Numbered from the stretch's first letter, positions 1 through 5,854 are shown. The stretch is 7,015 nucleotides of DNA from an uncultured Oscillospiraceae bacterium (GCA_900554165.1 USGR01000046.1:1-7015), one strand, 5' to 3'. Notes: generated from the letters alone by a model not told the origin. Made by a program: numbers and translations.

Positions 1-310
1 CTCCCGGATAGTTTGGCTCCATAACATGCGGAGCGGTGCCGTCGAGAACAAACGCCTTTGCTTTAGGAAGAATTACAGCATCAAGCGAGTCGGGATTGCC
101 GGAGCAGGGAATAATCTGTACTTCCTTGCCGGCCGCAATAGCCATGGCTGCCGTCTTGCTGAGCAGCGTTGACTTTCCAGTGCCGGGGCCGCCCTTTAAT
201 ATGTATACTCTCCAGCTTTCCTCTAAACCGTAAACCGTGTCGAAAAACGGGCTGAAACCCTTGGGAGTAGTAGAGCCTAAAAAGAACATGGGGCAATTTA
301 AATCAGGCAT
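1..310 (-). CDS. P-loop ATPase, PRK06851-type, N-terminal part (runs off left edge)
   Basis: The first 103 residues of a protein are visible, from ATG at 310 to the left window edge, where the frame is still open. The N-terminus contains FFLGSTTPKGFSPFFD (residues 9-24), followed by a strand and a Walker A loop, GGPGTGKS, at residues 40-47. Further on are CSGNPDSLDAVILP and then FVLDGTAPHVMEP, with NYPG ending the visible part. This order (a leader with a PKGF segment, an ILKGGPGTGKST P-loop, a CS..PDSLD segment and an LDGTAPH segment) is what I recall of the PRK06851 family, uncharacterised clostridial nucleotide-binding proteins of a few hundred residues. The P-loop implies ATP or GTP binding in the cytoplasm; substrate and partner are unknown. 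Start choice: GGAGG lies 7 bases upstream, and the reading frame fits the motifs, whereas ORFs in other frames here do not. It is separated from spoIID by 552 bases, so it is probably an independent unit. Confidence 0.85.
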   Translation of the reverse strand, partial: MPDLNCPMFFLGSTTPKGFSPFFDTVYGLEESWRVYILKGGPGTGKSTLLSKTAAMAIAAGKEVQIIPCSGNPDSLDAVILPKAKAFVLDGTAPHVMEPNYPG

Positions 311-317
311 AAAATAA

Positions 318-322
318 CCTCC
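318..322 (-). promoter_or_regulatory. Ribosome binding site of the P-loop ATPase
   Basis: The minus strand reads CTGGAGGTTATTTTATG. GGAGG sits 7 bases before the ATG at 310, which fixes the start of a gene whose correct frame is not obvious from ORF length alone at the window edge. Confidence 0.8.
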
Positions 323-398
323 AGATATTACAAAATAAATTTTTCACCTGATTTATACTATTCCGAAAGCGAAGCATTTGACACAGCATTTAATCAAT

Positions 399-430
399 AA
401 TTGCTCAATTTAATAATAAAATTGCAATTT
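399..430. repeat. Pair of operator-like palindromes, 20 bp centre to centre
   Basis: AATTGctCAATT at 399-410 and AAATTGCAATTT at 419-430 are two 12-base dyads sharing the half-site AATTG. Their centres are 20 bp apart, about two helical turns. They lie about 90-120 bp upstream of the minus-strand ATPase start. Such spacing suits side-by-side repressor dimers, but in very AT-rich DNA short dyads arise easily, so the regulatory role is only an inference. Confidence 0.35.
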
Positions 431-862
431 ATTATAAATATGGGATTTATTATCTTCTCAAAATTTCATCTAAAAAATTCAGAGGCATGTCTCACGTCTA
501 TATCGGCAACTAAATGCAAAAATATTAAATAAATGGAAGACAAAAACCTAATTTATCTTAAAAAAACACAGCCTAAACATTGCGTGCGGCAGGGCGGCAA
601 AAAAGTTAGCGGCTAAAAAGATATTTTATTTTAACCTCAAGCTTAACAAAATCCTTATATATGCGTGCGAGAGAAAAAGATATGTCTATATGTCGAGCGA
701 ACGGGAAATTGTTTGTGGCAGAATGAAAATGTAGGGCAGAGAGAATTGCTTTGGCTCGGGTGAAGAAGACAAATGACAGTTTTTCAGCACCTTTTAAGAG
801 AATAGCTGGGATTGTACTTGTTTAGAGGCTTAATTAGACCTCTGGTTTTACCGTGAGCCGGA

Positions 863-1873
863 TTACTGATATTTTTCGATGGAAATATCAGTATAGTACC
901 AGTTGAGGATTTCTTCATAGCTGCTGCCCTGCTCGGCCATATATTTTGCGCCTGTCTGGCTCATGCCAACACCGTGACCATAGCCGCGTACGGTAAAGGT
1001 AAAACTGCCGTTGGAATATGTAAGGTCAAAGTTGGCCGAGCGCAGAGCGAAATATTTTCTTATCTGCTGTCCCGTATACACCTTTGAGTTAAGAGTATAT
1101 TCCAAAACCGTGCCGGAGTCAGAGCACTTTGGCTGAGTTATCATAGCGGCGCAGTCAACGGTGGAAGCGTCGGGCACGGCCTGCATTTCTGTGCCGCTGA
1201 CGCCGGCATCCATCTCATAAAGATGCTGTAAAAACTCCTGTGCGGTATATGTAACGGTGCTCATATAACTTGGGTCGAGCAAATCCCCGACGCTTTCTAC
1301 TGGCTTGAGATACGCCATATCGGAGCCCCAGACGTTTGCGGCCGCTTCGGTGCGTCCGCCGGATATTGCGTGATAAACAGCCAAAATAAGCTCTCCGTCA
1401 TATCTCATGCATAACCCCTGTACATCTTTCATAAGCTCCGAAAAGCGGGAGCGGCAGCTGTCGTAAGAATCGCCGAGCTTTGAGCGCGCGGCCTCTTCGT
1501 CAAGATAATTTTGGTCTATAGTATGGTCGTCGGTTATATCGGCGTTTAAAATAGAAGCATCCGGCTGCGCGGCGCGCTGCTCCTTGCGGCGCATGGCAAA
1601 TGTATATGATGCGATTATCTGTGCTTTTATAGCTTCATCGCCATAGTCGAAAGATATTTCGCCGGCAATTACACCGAAAAGATAATCCTCTGCCGAAAGC
1701 GTGACAACTTCATTTTTTTCATGCATATATACCTTAAAGGTGCTGCCAAACTCCGGCTCAGTTATTGATAATCCTCCGCCTCCGCCGTTATCTCGGGGAA
1801 TGAGCGAAATTGACGGAACGGCAATCATAAGCGCAAGAAAGACTGACAGAACAAGGGTATAAAAGTGCTTCAT
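863..1873 (-). CDS. spoIID: Stage II sporulation protein D (SpoIID), lytic transglycosylase
   Basis: 336 residues, close to the length of Bacillus SpoIID. Residues 5-26 form a hydrophobic N-terminal membrane anchor, followed by a Gly5 run (30-34). The SpoIID/LytB core begins with YLFGVIAGEI (64-73), whose Glu72 matches the catalytic glutamate of the family, and continues with EAIKAQIIASYTFAMRR. Next come YHAISGGRTE (167-176) with VWGSDMAYLKPVES, and the C-terminal signature GYGHGVGMSQTGA (297-309). In sporulating Firmicutes, SpoIID cleaves glycan strands denuded by SpoIIP and is recruited with SpoIIM; this septal wall remodelling drives engulfment of the forespore. The protein should be anchored in the mother-cell membrane facing the wall. 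The start ATG has AGGAGA 7 bases upstream (1881-1886). It stands alone here, divergent from the citrate synthase operon. A cortex or vegetative SpoIID-domain paralogue is a less likely alternative. Confidence 0.93.
   Translation of the reverse strand: MKHFYTLVLSVFLALMIAVPSISLIPRDNGGGGGLSITEPEFGSTFKVYMHEKNEVVTLSAEDYLFGVIAGEISFDYGDEAIKAQIIASYTFAMRRKEQRAAQPDASILNADITDDHTIDQNYLDEEAARSKLGDSYDSCRSRFSELMKDVQGLCMRYDGELILAVYHAISGGRTEAAANVWGSDMAYLKPVESVGDLLDPSYMSTVTYTAQEFLQHLYEMDAGVSGTEMQAVPDASTVDCAAMITQPKCSDSGTVLEYTLNSKVYTGQQIRKYFALRSANFDLTYSNGSFTFTVRGYGHGVGMSQTGAKYMAEQGSSYEEILNWYYTDISIEKYQ
864..893 (-). repeat. Perfect 11-bp inverted repeat over the spoIID stop codon
   Basis: Arms TACTGATATTT (864-874) and AAATATCAGTA (883-893) are exact reverse complements around an 8-base loop. 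The hairpin encodes the last residues of SpoIID and includes most of its stop codon (863-865). No T-tract follows on the minus strand, so this is not a standard intrinsic terminator. An mRNA 3'-end stabiliser, or chance, are alternatives. Confidence 0.6.
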
Positions 1874-1897
1874 AATAATTTCTCCTGAAAGGGTTTG

Positions 1898-1925
1898 ATA
1901 ATATATTTATTGACTTATAATATTA
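1898..1925 (-). promoter_or_regulatory. Possible sigma-E-like promoter for spoIID
   Basis: The minus strand has TAATATT (1919-1925), which fits the sigma-E -35 pattern. After 13 bases comes TATATTAT (1898-1905), a partial match to the CATACAAT-like -10 (it lacks the leading C). A start near 1891 would give a leader of about 18 bases. spoIID of Bacillus is transcribed by sigma-E, which motivates the search. In this AT-rich region the match is weak. Confidence 0.25.
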
Positions 1926-1938
1926 GTTGCGATAAAAT
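1910..1938 (+). promoter_or_regulatory. Sigma-A type promoter of the citrate synthase operon
   Basis: TTGACT (1910-1915), a 17-base spacer and TAAAAT (1933-1938) match the housekeeping consensus at 5/6 in each hexamer. Transcription would start near 1945, leaving a leader of about 48 bases before the GTG start. A perfect TATAAT at 1941-1946 is also present but lacks a suitable -35 at normal spacing. Confidence 0.65.
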
Positions 1939-1977
1939 TATATAATACCCGGTATAGAAGTTGACTGGTAAAATTGC

Positions 1978-1984
1978 GGAGGTG
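1978..1984 (+). promoter_or_regulatory. Ribosome binding site fixing the GTG start of citrate synthase
   Basis: GGAGGTG lies 8 bases upstream of the GTG at 1993. No ATG in the same frame near the N-terminus has a comparable site, so the GTG start is preferred. Confidence 0.8.
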
Positions 1985-1992
1985 AAAACAAC

Positions 1993-3348
1993 GTGAACGA
2001 TAGAATTTCACAGGACGTCTTGTCCAGTTTATGCGAGCAGGTTAAAAAAAATAACCGCATAGACCCTACTTTTAATGAAAAATATCATGTAAAGACGGGG
2101 CTTAGGAATCCTGACGGCTCTGGCGTAATGGCGGGCCTTACGAAGATATGCAGCGTACACGGATATGTTATAAGCGAGGGCGAGAAAGAGCCTACGGACG
2201 GCAAGCTTATTTACAGGGGCATAGACGTCCGGGACATAGTAGCGGGAGCGGCGGCTGAAGGGCGCTTCGGCTTTGAGGAAACGGTATGGCTGTTTTTATT
2301 CGGCGAACTTCCGACGGCGGAGCAGTTAGAGCATTTTCAGAGCCTTTTAGCGCTTTGCAGAGAGCTTCCGGAATATTTTGCCGAAGATATTATAATAAAA
2401 ACCCCTTCAAAGGACATAATGAACAAGCTGCAGAGGTGTGTTTTAGGCCTTTATGCTTACGATGACAATCCCGACGATACATCGCTTATGAACGTGCTGA
2501 TGCAGTCGATAAACCTTATTGCGCTTATGCCGTCGATGATGGTGTGGGCATATCAGGTAAAGCGGCGCCATTTCGACCACGAAAGCATGTTCATACATCC
2601 TAATAATACGGCGCACCACACGGCAGAGTTTATACTTTCTTCTCTGCGCCCCAACAGGGAATTTACCGATATTGAGGCAAAGCTTTTGGATTTATGCCTT
2701 ATACTGCATGCCGATCACGGCGGCGGCAACAATTCGACCTTTACGACAAGGGTGGTAACCTCGTCCGGCACCGATACATATTCAGCGATAGGCGCAGCGA
2801 TAGGCTCGCTTAAGGGCCCGCGTCACGGCGGCGCCAACATAAAGGTTATGGCGATGCTGGAGGATATTAAGGCCGGAGTAAAGAACCACAAGGACAAGGG
2901 CGAGATAAAGGATTATCTTGTAAAGATAATGAAAAAGGAAGCGGGAGACGGCTCAGGACTTATATACGGCATGGGTCATGCTGTGTATACGCTGAGTGAC
3001 CCCCGTGCAATCATACTTAAGGAAAATGCTCGCAACCTTGCCCACGAGAAAGGCTATGGCGATGATTTTGATTTGCTGGAGGCGGTAGAAGAGCTTACTC
3101 CGGAAGTATTTGCAGAGTTTAAGGGTGACACTAAAAATATATGCGCAAACGTCGATTTGTATTCAGGGCTTGTATATAAATCGCTCAATATACCGCCTGA
3201 GCTTTATACTCCGATTTTTGCCGTCGCACGCACAGCCGGCTGGTGCGCACACAGGATTGAAGAAATTGCCACCTGCGGCAGGATTATACGTCCGGCTTAT
3301 AAGGCAATAATGAAGAAAAGGGACTATACTCCTATTTCTGAGAGATAA
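1993..3348 (+). CDS. gltA: Citrate synthase (si-type fold, long clostridial form)
   Basis: 451 residues starting at GTG. The enzyme condenses acetyl-CoA with oxaloacetate to citrate in the cytoplasm. In anaerobic clostridia this usually feeds 2-oxoglutarate and glutamate synthesis rather than a full cycle. Conserved landmarks in order are: KLIYRGIDVRDI (71-82); the substrate-binding segment LHADHGGGNNS (238-248, His242); GPRHGGAN (275-282) with catalytic His278; YGMGHAVYTLSDPR (325-338) with catalytic His329 and Arg338; VDLYSG (387-392) with catalytic Asp388; and FAVARTAGWCAHR (409-421). All three catalytic residues (His, His, Asp) are present. About 60 residues precede the usual core, as in other ~450-aa clostridial members, compared with roughly 370-430 for many bacterial forms. 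A 2-methylcitrate synthase activity cannot be excluded, but no prp genes are near. It is followed after 11 bases by a membrane protein gene in the same operon. No aconitase or isocitrate dehydrogenase gene is visible. Confidence 0.93.
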   Translation: MNDRISQDVLSSLCEQVKKNNRIDPTFNEKYHVKTGLRNPDGSGVMAGLTKICSVHGYVISEGEKEPTDGKLIYRGIDVRDIVAGAAAEGRFGFEETVWLFLFGELPTAEQLEHFQSLLALCRELPEYFAEDIIIKTPSKDIMNKLQRCVLGLYAYDDNPDDTSLMNVLMQSINLIALMPSMMVWAYQVKRRHFDHESMFIHPNNTAHHTAEFILSSLRPNREFTDIEAKLLDLCLILHADHGGGNNSTFTTRVVTSSGTDTYSAIGAAIGSLKGPRHGGANIKVMAMLEDIKAGVKNHKDKGEIKDYLVKIMKKEAGDGSGLIYGMGHAVYTLSDPRAIILKENARNLAHEKGYGDDFDLLEAVEELTPEVFAEFKGDTKNICANVDLYSGLVYKSLNIPPELYTPIFAVARTAGWCAHRIEEIATCGRIIRPAYKAIMKKRDYTPISER

Positions 3349-3354
3349 AGGCGG
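3347..3354 (+). promoter_or_regulatory. Ribosome binding site overlapping the gltA stop codon
   Basis: AAAGGCGG begins within the TAA stop of citrate synthase and ends 5 bases before the ATG at 3360. One mismatch separates its core from AAGGAGG. The overlap suggests translational coupling of the two operon genes. Confidence 0.55.
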
Positions 3355-3359
3355 TAATT

Positions 3360-4331
3360 ATGAAAGTAAAGCATTTGCTTCTATGGTTTTTGATACCTTC
3401 GGCACTTATTGTAATATTGCGCACAGTTGAGCAGGCGCTGCTTATAAATGCTGACAGCGGATTTTATAAGGATGGGCTTGAAGCGGCCGGATACACCGTT
3501 TTGGGTATAACTCTTGCAGTTATGCTTATATTGCTCATTTACGGGAGTACACGTAAGAAATATCCGGTTGCTGCTCCGGTAAAGTCGAGGCCGGTATTTA
3601 TTATGAGCCTTGTTATGGCAGCGGCAATTGTTGTGGATATATTTATGGTCATGCTGTCAGAGGAATTTTCTTCGGCAGTGGTTTTAAGTGCGTCTAAGGG
3701 ACTTTTGTTTTATTTATATCTGCTATATATTGCGTTTGCAGTGTTGTCGCTGCTATTTTTCCTTTACTATACATATGCCCAGTGGCAGGGAATACGTCCG
3801 GCCGGATTTGCTCCGGCGGCGGTAATTATTATGACGGCGATTAAGCTGGCTATAGTATTTACCGAGCATTCTGGAATTGCGAATATTTCTGATAATGTAA
3901 ATAATACTGCAATGATTTGCTTTTTGCTGGTTTTCTGGCTTTTCCACGGCAGGATGATTGCCGACGCCGGATATCCGAAAGCGGTAAGGTGGGCCTATGG
4001 ATTTGGAATTTGTGCAGCTGTATACTCACTTGCCTGCACGCTGCCGTATTATTTTATCAAGTTTACGGGCAACGGCGCGCTGCTCCATCAGACAGAACTG
4101 CCAAGTCCGCTGCTTATAGCTTCCGCTATATATATAATTGTTTTCCTGTGTTCGTCGCTTGCCGGCGGTACTGAGTATATCGGCAAAATAAAGAAAAAGT
4201 ACGAAGATGAGCAAAGAGAAGCTGAAAACGGTGAAGATGCTGTTATGCCAGAACCTGGTGATATTGAACCTCCCAGCAAGGCGGATGAGATATATAATAA
4301 GATTATAAAAGAGCAGGACAAGGACAAATAG
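3360..4331 (+). CDS. Uncharacterised polytopic membrane protein
   Basis: 323 residues; I do not recognise a named family. About eight hydrophobic helices can be drawn: roughly 5-22, 43-61, 79-98, 115-137, 150-168, 183-198, 210-233 and 250-268. A hydrophilic, strongly charged tail follows (about 270-323: Lys-rich GKIKKKYEDEQREAE, then an acidic Pro-containing stretch and a Lys/Asp-rich end). By the positive-inside rule, the RKK after helix 2 and the KIKKK after helix 8 suggest that both lie in the cytoplasm, so an even helix number with the N-terminus inside is plausible. There is no transporter signature, no catalytic motif and no obvious Cys or His metal site. It starts 11 bases after citrate synthase, shares its promoter and ends just before a strong terminator, so it is co-expressed with gltA. 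That alone does not show that it transports citrate or a related acid. Confidence 0.85.
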   Translation: MKVKHLLLWFLIPSALIVILRTVEQALLINADSGFYKDGLEAAGYTVLGITLAVMLILLIYGSTRKKYPVAAPVKSRPVFIMSLVMAAAIVVDIFMVMLSEEFSSAVVLSASKGLLFYLYLLYIAFAVLSLLFFLYYTYAQWQGIRPAGFAPAAVIIMTAIKLAIVFTEHSGIANISDNVNNTAMICFLLVFWLFHGRMIADAGYPKAVRWAYGFGICAAVYSLACTLPYYFIKFTGNGALLHQTELPSPLLIASAIYIIVFLCSSLAGGTEYIGKIKKKYEDEQREAENGEDAVMPEPGDIEPPSKADEIYNKIIKEQDKDK

Positions 4332-4341
4332 TTTTTATATC

Positions 4342-4373
4342 AGCGCTGTGCATATTTATGCACAGCGCTTTTT
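4342..4373 (+). terminator. Intrinsic terminator of the citrate synthase operon
   Basis: A perfect 12-bp stem, AGCGCTGTGCAT (4342-4353) with ATGCACAGCGCT (4358-4369), encloses a 4-base loop ATTT and runs directly into five Ts. It begins 11 bases after the stop of the membrane protein gene. The plus-strand T-tract gives the direction. Confidence 0.95.
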
Positions 4374-4411
4374 GCTGTAAGCTTGCAAAAGCACTATGTA
4401 AAAAGATCTTT

Positions 4412-4532
4412 AAGGGTGGACATAAGTCGAAGTGAACGGCCAGCGGGAATTACAATTATGAGATTACCGCCGCTTAAAAAGTTAAGCGCAGGCTTTCAGA
4501 CAATCGCGGTAGAAACACAAGGCGCCACCCTT
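4412..4532. ncRNA. Candidate structured RNA or dyad-rich element, class unknown
   Basis: Several complementary segments are nested in about 120 bases. The outer pair AAGGGTGG (4412-4419) with CCACCCTT (4525-4532) is 8 bp and perfect. Inside, GCGGGAAT (4443-4450) pairs with ATTACCGC (4463-4470) with a single G-A mismatch. CGCTTAA (4471-4477) pairs perfectly with TTAAGCG (4482-4488) around AAAG. TACCGC (4465-4470) can instead pair with GCGGTA (4506-4511), so two exclusive folds exist. The layout, an outer helix enclosing two hairpins, resembles a three-way-junction RNA, but I cannot match it to 5S, 6S, T-box or a riboswitch class. Orientation is undecided because pairings are symmetric and no strong promoter flanks it. 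A decayed mobile-element end is an alternative. Confidence 0.35.
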
Positions 4533-4749
4533 TATAGCTTTTAGTAGGGCCATGCCGTTTGCATTGCTTTTCCAACAGCTTTGACTGCGGCAATAAAACA
4601 GCAGTTCCAAGTGCGCAGAATACTTTTTAATAATGTAAATAAAAATCTGGCATGAATGTCCAGCTGGATTTTGCTATAAATATACTGAAAATCCGCAGCG
4701 AATATGCAGCACAAAATTGAATGATTAGTAGAAATAGCACAGTAGAGAC

Positions 4750-4769
4750 GTATTTTAAAATTAAAATAC
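4750..4769. repeat. AT-only inverted repeat
   Basis: GTATTTTA (4750-4757) and TAAAATAC (4762-4769) are perfect 8-bp arms around AAAT. It lacks GC pairs and a T-tract, so it is unlikely to terminate transcription. It could be a protein-binding dyad about 160 bases upstream of the SDR promoter. Confidence 0.35.
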
Positions 4770-4869
4770 AAAGCGAGATAATTTATTTTTGATAAGGCAT
4801 GTATTACTTTTTAGGCTGTTACGAAGCATATTGGCGTATAAATGTTAATTTTAAGAGCATACTATTGTT

Positions 4870-4896
4870 TTGAGCATACAAAAAAATAATTATAAT
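4870..4896 (+). promoter_or_regulatory. Possible second, upstream promoter of the SDR gene
   Basis: TTGAGC (4870-4875) and a perfect TATAAT (4891-4896) are separated by 15 bases, shorter than ideal. It may be a real tandem promoter or chance in very AT-rich DNA. Confidence 0.3.
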
Positions 4897-4912
4897 TTAG
4901 TAAAATGGCGCA

Positions 4913-4940
4913 TTTACAATGTATACTAATATGATATAAT
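4913..4940 (+). promoter_or_regulatory. Sigma-A type promoter of the SDR gene
   Basis: TTTACA (4913-4918), a 16-base spacer and a perfect TATAAT (4935-4940) preceded by TGA, which forms an extended -10 (TGn). Transcription would start near 4947, giving a leader of about 30 bases. Confidence 0.75.
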
Positions 4941-4961
4941 TAAAATTGATAAAATAATAAC

Positions 4962-4968
4962 AAAGGAG
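4962..4968 (+). promoter_or_regulatory. Ribosome binding site deciding the SDR start
   Basis: AAAGGAG ends 8 bases before the ATG at 4977. The in-frame GTG at 4968 overlaps this site and so cannot be the start served by it; the ATG is chosen. Confidence 0.85.
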
Positions 4969-4976
4969 TGCAAAAT

Positions 4977-5717
4977 ATGAAAACAGCAATAATAACCGGC
5001 GGCTCACGCGGTATAGGTGAAGCTATGACAATGAAGCTTGGAGAAATGGGTTATAATGTAGTAATAAACTACCGCTCTGACAGCTCTAAGGCGTTGACGG
5101 AAAAGTTAGTTGACACGCTTAAAGAGAAATATGGGGTAGAAGGCTATGCAGTCCAGGCCGATGTATCTAAATATGAAGACTGCGAAAAGCTTGTAAAAGC
5201 CGCAGTAGAAAAATTTGGAGAAAAAATAGACGTATTAGTAAATAATGCCGGAATAACAAATAATGCTGCATTCTGCGATTTACCCCGTGAGAAATACATG
5301 GCCGTATTAGAAACAAATCTTATAAGCGCATTTCACATGTGCCATTTTGTAGTGCCTTATATGGTAAAGGCAGGCGGCGGCTGTGTCATAAATACGTCGT
5401 CCATAGGCGGACTTATGGGAGTGGCAAATCAGGCGGATTACTGCGCGTCAAAGGCGGGGCTTATAGGAATGACTCGTGCGTTGGCTATGGAGTTTGGCAA
5501 GCAGCATATACGCTTTAATTGCATATGTCCGGGTATGATTTGGACGGACATGCTGCGCGGTGTTAATCAAGACGAGGTTCAGGCGCTTAAAATGGGGATT
5601 CCGATGGGCGATATAGGAGATGTTGAGGATATTGCCATAGCAATGGAATTCCTTATTCGCGATAAGTATATGACAGGACAGTATGTATCTCCGAACGGCG
5701 GAATTTACATGCCATAA
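4977..5717 (+). CDS. Short-chain dehydrogenase/reductase, FabG-like (3-oxoacyl-ACP reductase type)
   Basis: 246 residues from the ATG at 4977, the usual length of a classical SDR. The Rossmann cofactor loop is TGGSRGIG (7-14). NYRSD (31-35) supplies Arg33 and Ser34 where NADP-preferring members place the 2'-phosphate contacts. ADVS (61-64) and NNAG (89-92) follow. The catalytic tetrad is complete: Asn114 (ETNLI), Ser142 (NTSSIGG), Tyr155 and Lys159 (YCASK). CPGMIWTDM (184-192) is the PG/T-DM segment, and the C-terminus NGGIYM resembles FabG. The enzyme should be a cytoplasmic NADPH-dependent ketone/alcohol oxidoreductase. FabG reduces 3-oxoacyl-ACP in fatty acid synthesis, but here there are no fab neighbours and the gene has its own promoter. 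Acetoacetyl-CoA reductase or another keto-reductase role is equally possible, so no gene symbol is assigned. The family call is firm; the substrate is inference. Confidence 0.92.
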   Translation: MKTAIITGGSRGIGEAMTMKLGEMGYNVVINYRSDSSKALTEKLVDTLKEKYGVEGYAVQADVSKYEDCEKLVKAAVEKFGEKIDVLVNNAGITNNAAFCDLPREKYMAVLETNLISAFHMCHFVVPYMVKAGGGCVINTSSIGGLMGVANQADYCASKAGLIGMTRALAMEFGKQHIRFNCICPGMIWTDMLRGVNQDEVQALKMGIPMGDIGDVEDIAIAMEFLIRDKYMTGQYVSPNGGIYMP

Positions 5718-5736
5718 ATTTAAACAGTACCGCTGG

Positions 5737-5794
5737 AAATACTATTGCAGTACAGGCTTTTATTTGCCTGAGTGTTTTAAGCATTATAGTATTT
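5737..5794 (+). repeat. Branched inverted repeat after the SDR gene, possible weak terminator
   Basis: AAATACTAT (5737-5745) pairs perfectly with ATAGTATTT (5786-5794), and the adjoining TGC (5746-5748) pairs with GCA (5781-5783) across a two-base bulge. Inside is a second hairpin, CAGGC (5753-5757) with GCCTG (5766-5770), followed closely by AGTGTTTT. The inner hairpin with four Ts could be a weak terminator; the outer arms would form a 3'-end RNA structure. Confidence 0.4.
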
Positions 5795-5854
5795 GATATT
5801 GCTTTGCGGCGTTTTTTAGCTGATTCTTATCTTTATTATGATAATAGCAATTTG

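Larger units (their letters stand above)
311..862. other. Gene-free AT-rich spacer between spoIID and the ATPase gene
   Basis: No reading frame with a plausible ribosome binding site or family motif is seen on either strand. The left part (331-480) is very AT-rich. It carries a direct repeat AGCATTT (373-379, 385-391; period 12), an imperfect palindrome AATTGctCAATT (399-410) and a perfect palindrome AAATTGCAATTT (419-430). It also has a hairpin with arms ATAATAAA (413-420) and TTTATTAT (428-435). A minus-strand TATAAA at 352-357 could be the -10 of the ATPase gene, but no good -35 accompanies it. The right part (560-860) is more GC-mixed, holds a short tandem ATATGTC repeat near 680-695 and a weak AGAGG/CCTCT stem (824-828/839-843), and shows no convincing terminator for spoIID. 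Decayed coding sequence is possible but not demonstrable. Confidence 0.6.
4374..4912. other. Gene-free spacer upstream of the SDR gene
   Basis: 539 bases between the gltA-operon terminator and the SDR promoter hold no convincing coding sequence. Its left part (4412-4532) carries nested complementary segments, described separately. The middle (4541-4771) has only a Cys/Ile-rich minus-strand frame with a TTG start and no ribosome binding site. It also contains a GGATTTT/AAAATCC pairing (about 4665-4695) and an AT-only dyad at 4750-4769. The right end (4770-4912) is very AT-rich and carries a possible upstream promoter for the SDR gene. Confidence 0.6.

Noticed and set aside
36..296. Open frames on the plus strand (36-233) and in another minus frame (81-296)
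   Set aside because: They are shadows of the P-loop ATPase, whose own frame contains the Walker A loop, the family segments and a well-spaced GGAGG.
378..406. TTGACA at 378-383 as a plus-strand promoter
   Set aside because: No acceptable -10 at 16-18 bases and no gene downstream on that strand for about 1.6 kb.
533..616. 27-codon plus-strand frame starting MEDKNLIYLKK
   Set aside because: No ribosome binding site, no recognisable features; chance frame in an AT-rich spacer.
820..846. AGAGG/CCTCT stem downstream of spoIID as a terminator
   Set aside because: Only 5 bp with a 10-base loop and no T-tract on the minus strand.
3110..4327. Several short frames on both strands within gltA and the membrane protein gene
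   Set aside because: All lie inside well-supported genes in other frames and have no independent start signals.
4412..4532. 5S rRNA, 6S RNA or T-box leader
   Set aside because: Length and outer helix recall 5S, and GTTAAGC and AAGTGAAC look 5S-like, but the conserved 5S loops do not align. AGGGTGG recalls a T-box antiterminator, but there is no T-box stem I, no following terminator and no aminoacyl-tRNA synthetase gene. There is no long single 6S-type hairpin.
4541..4771. 76-residue minus-strand frame, Cys/Ile-rich
   Set aside because: TTG start inside an AT dyad, no ribosome binding site, composition of random AT-rich translation.
4968..4976. GTG at 4968 as the SDR start, adding three residues
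   Set aside because: It overlaps the AAAGGAG ribosome binding site, which is correctly spaced for the ATG at 4977.
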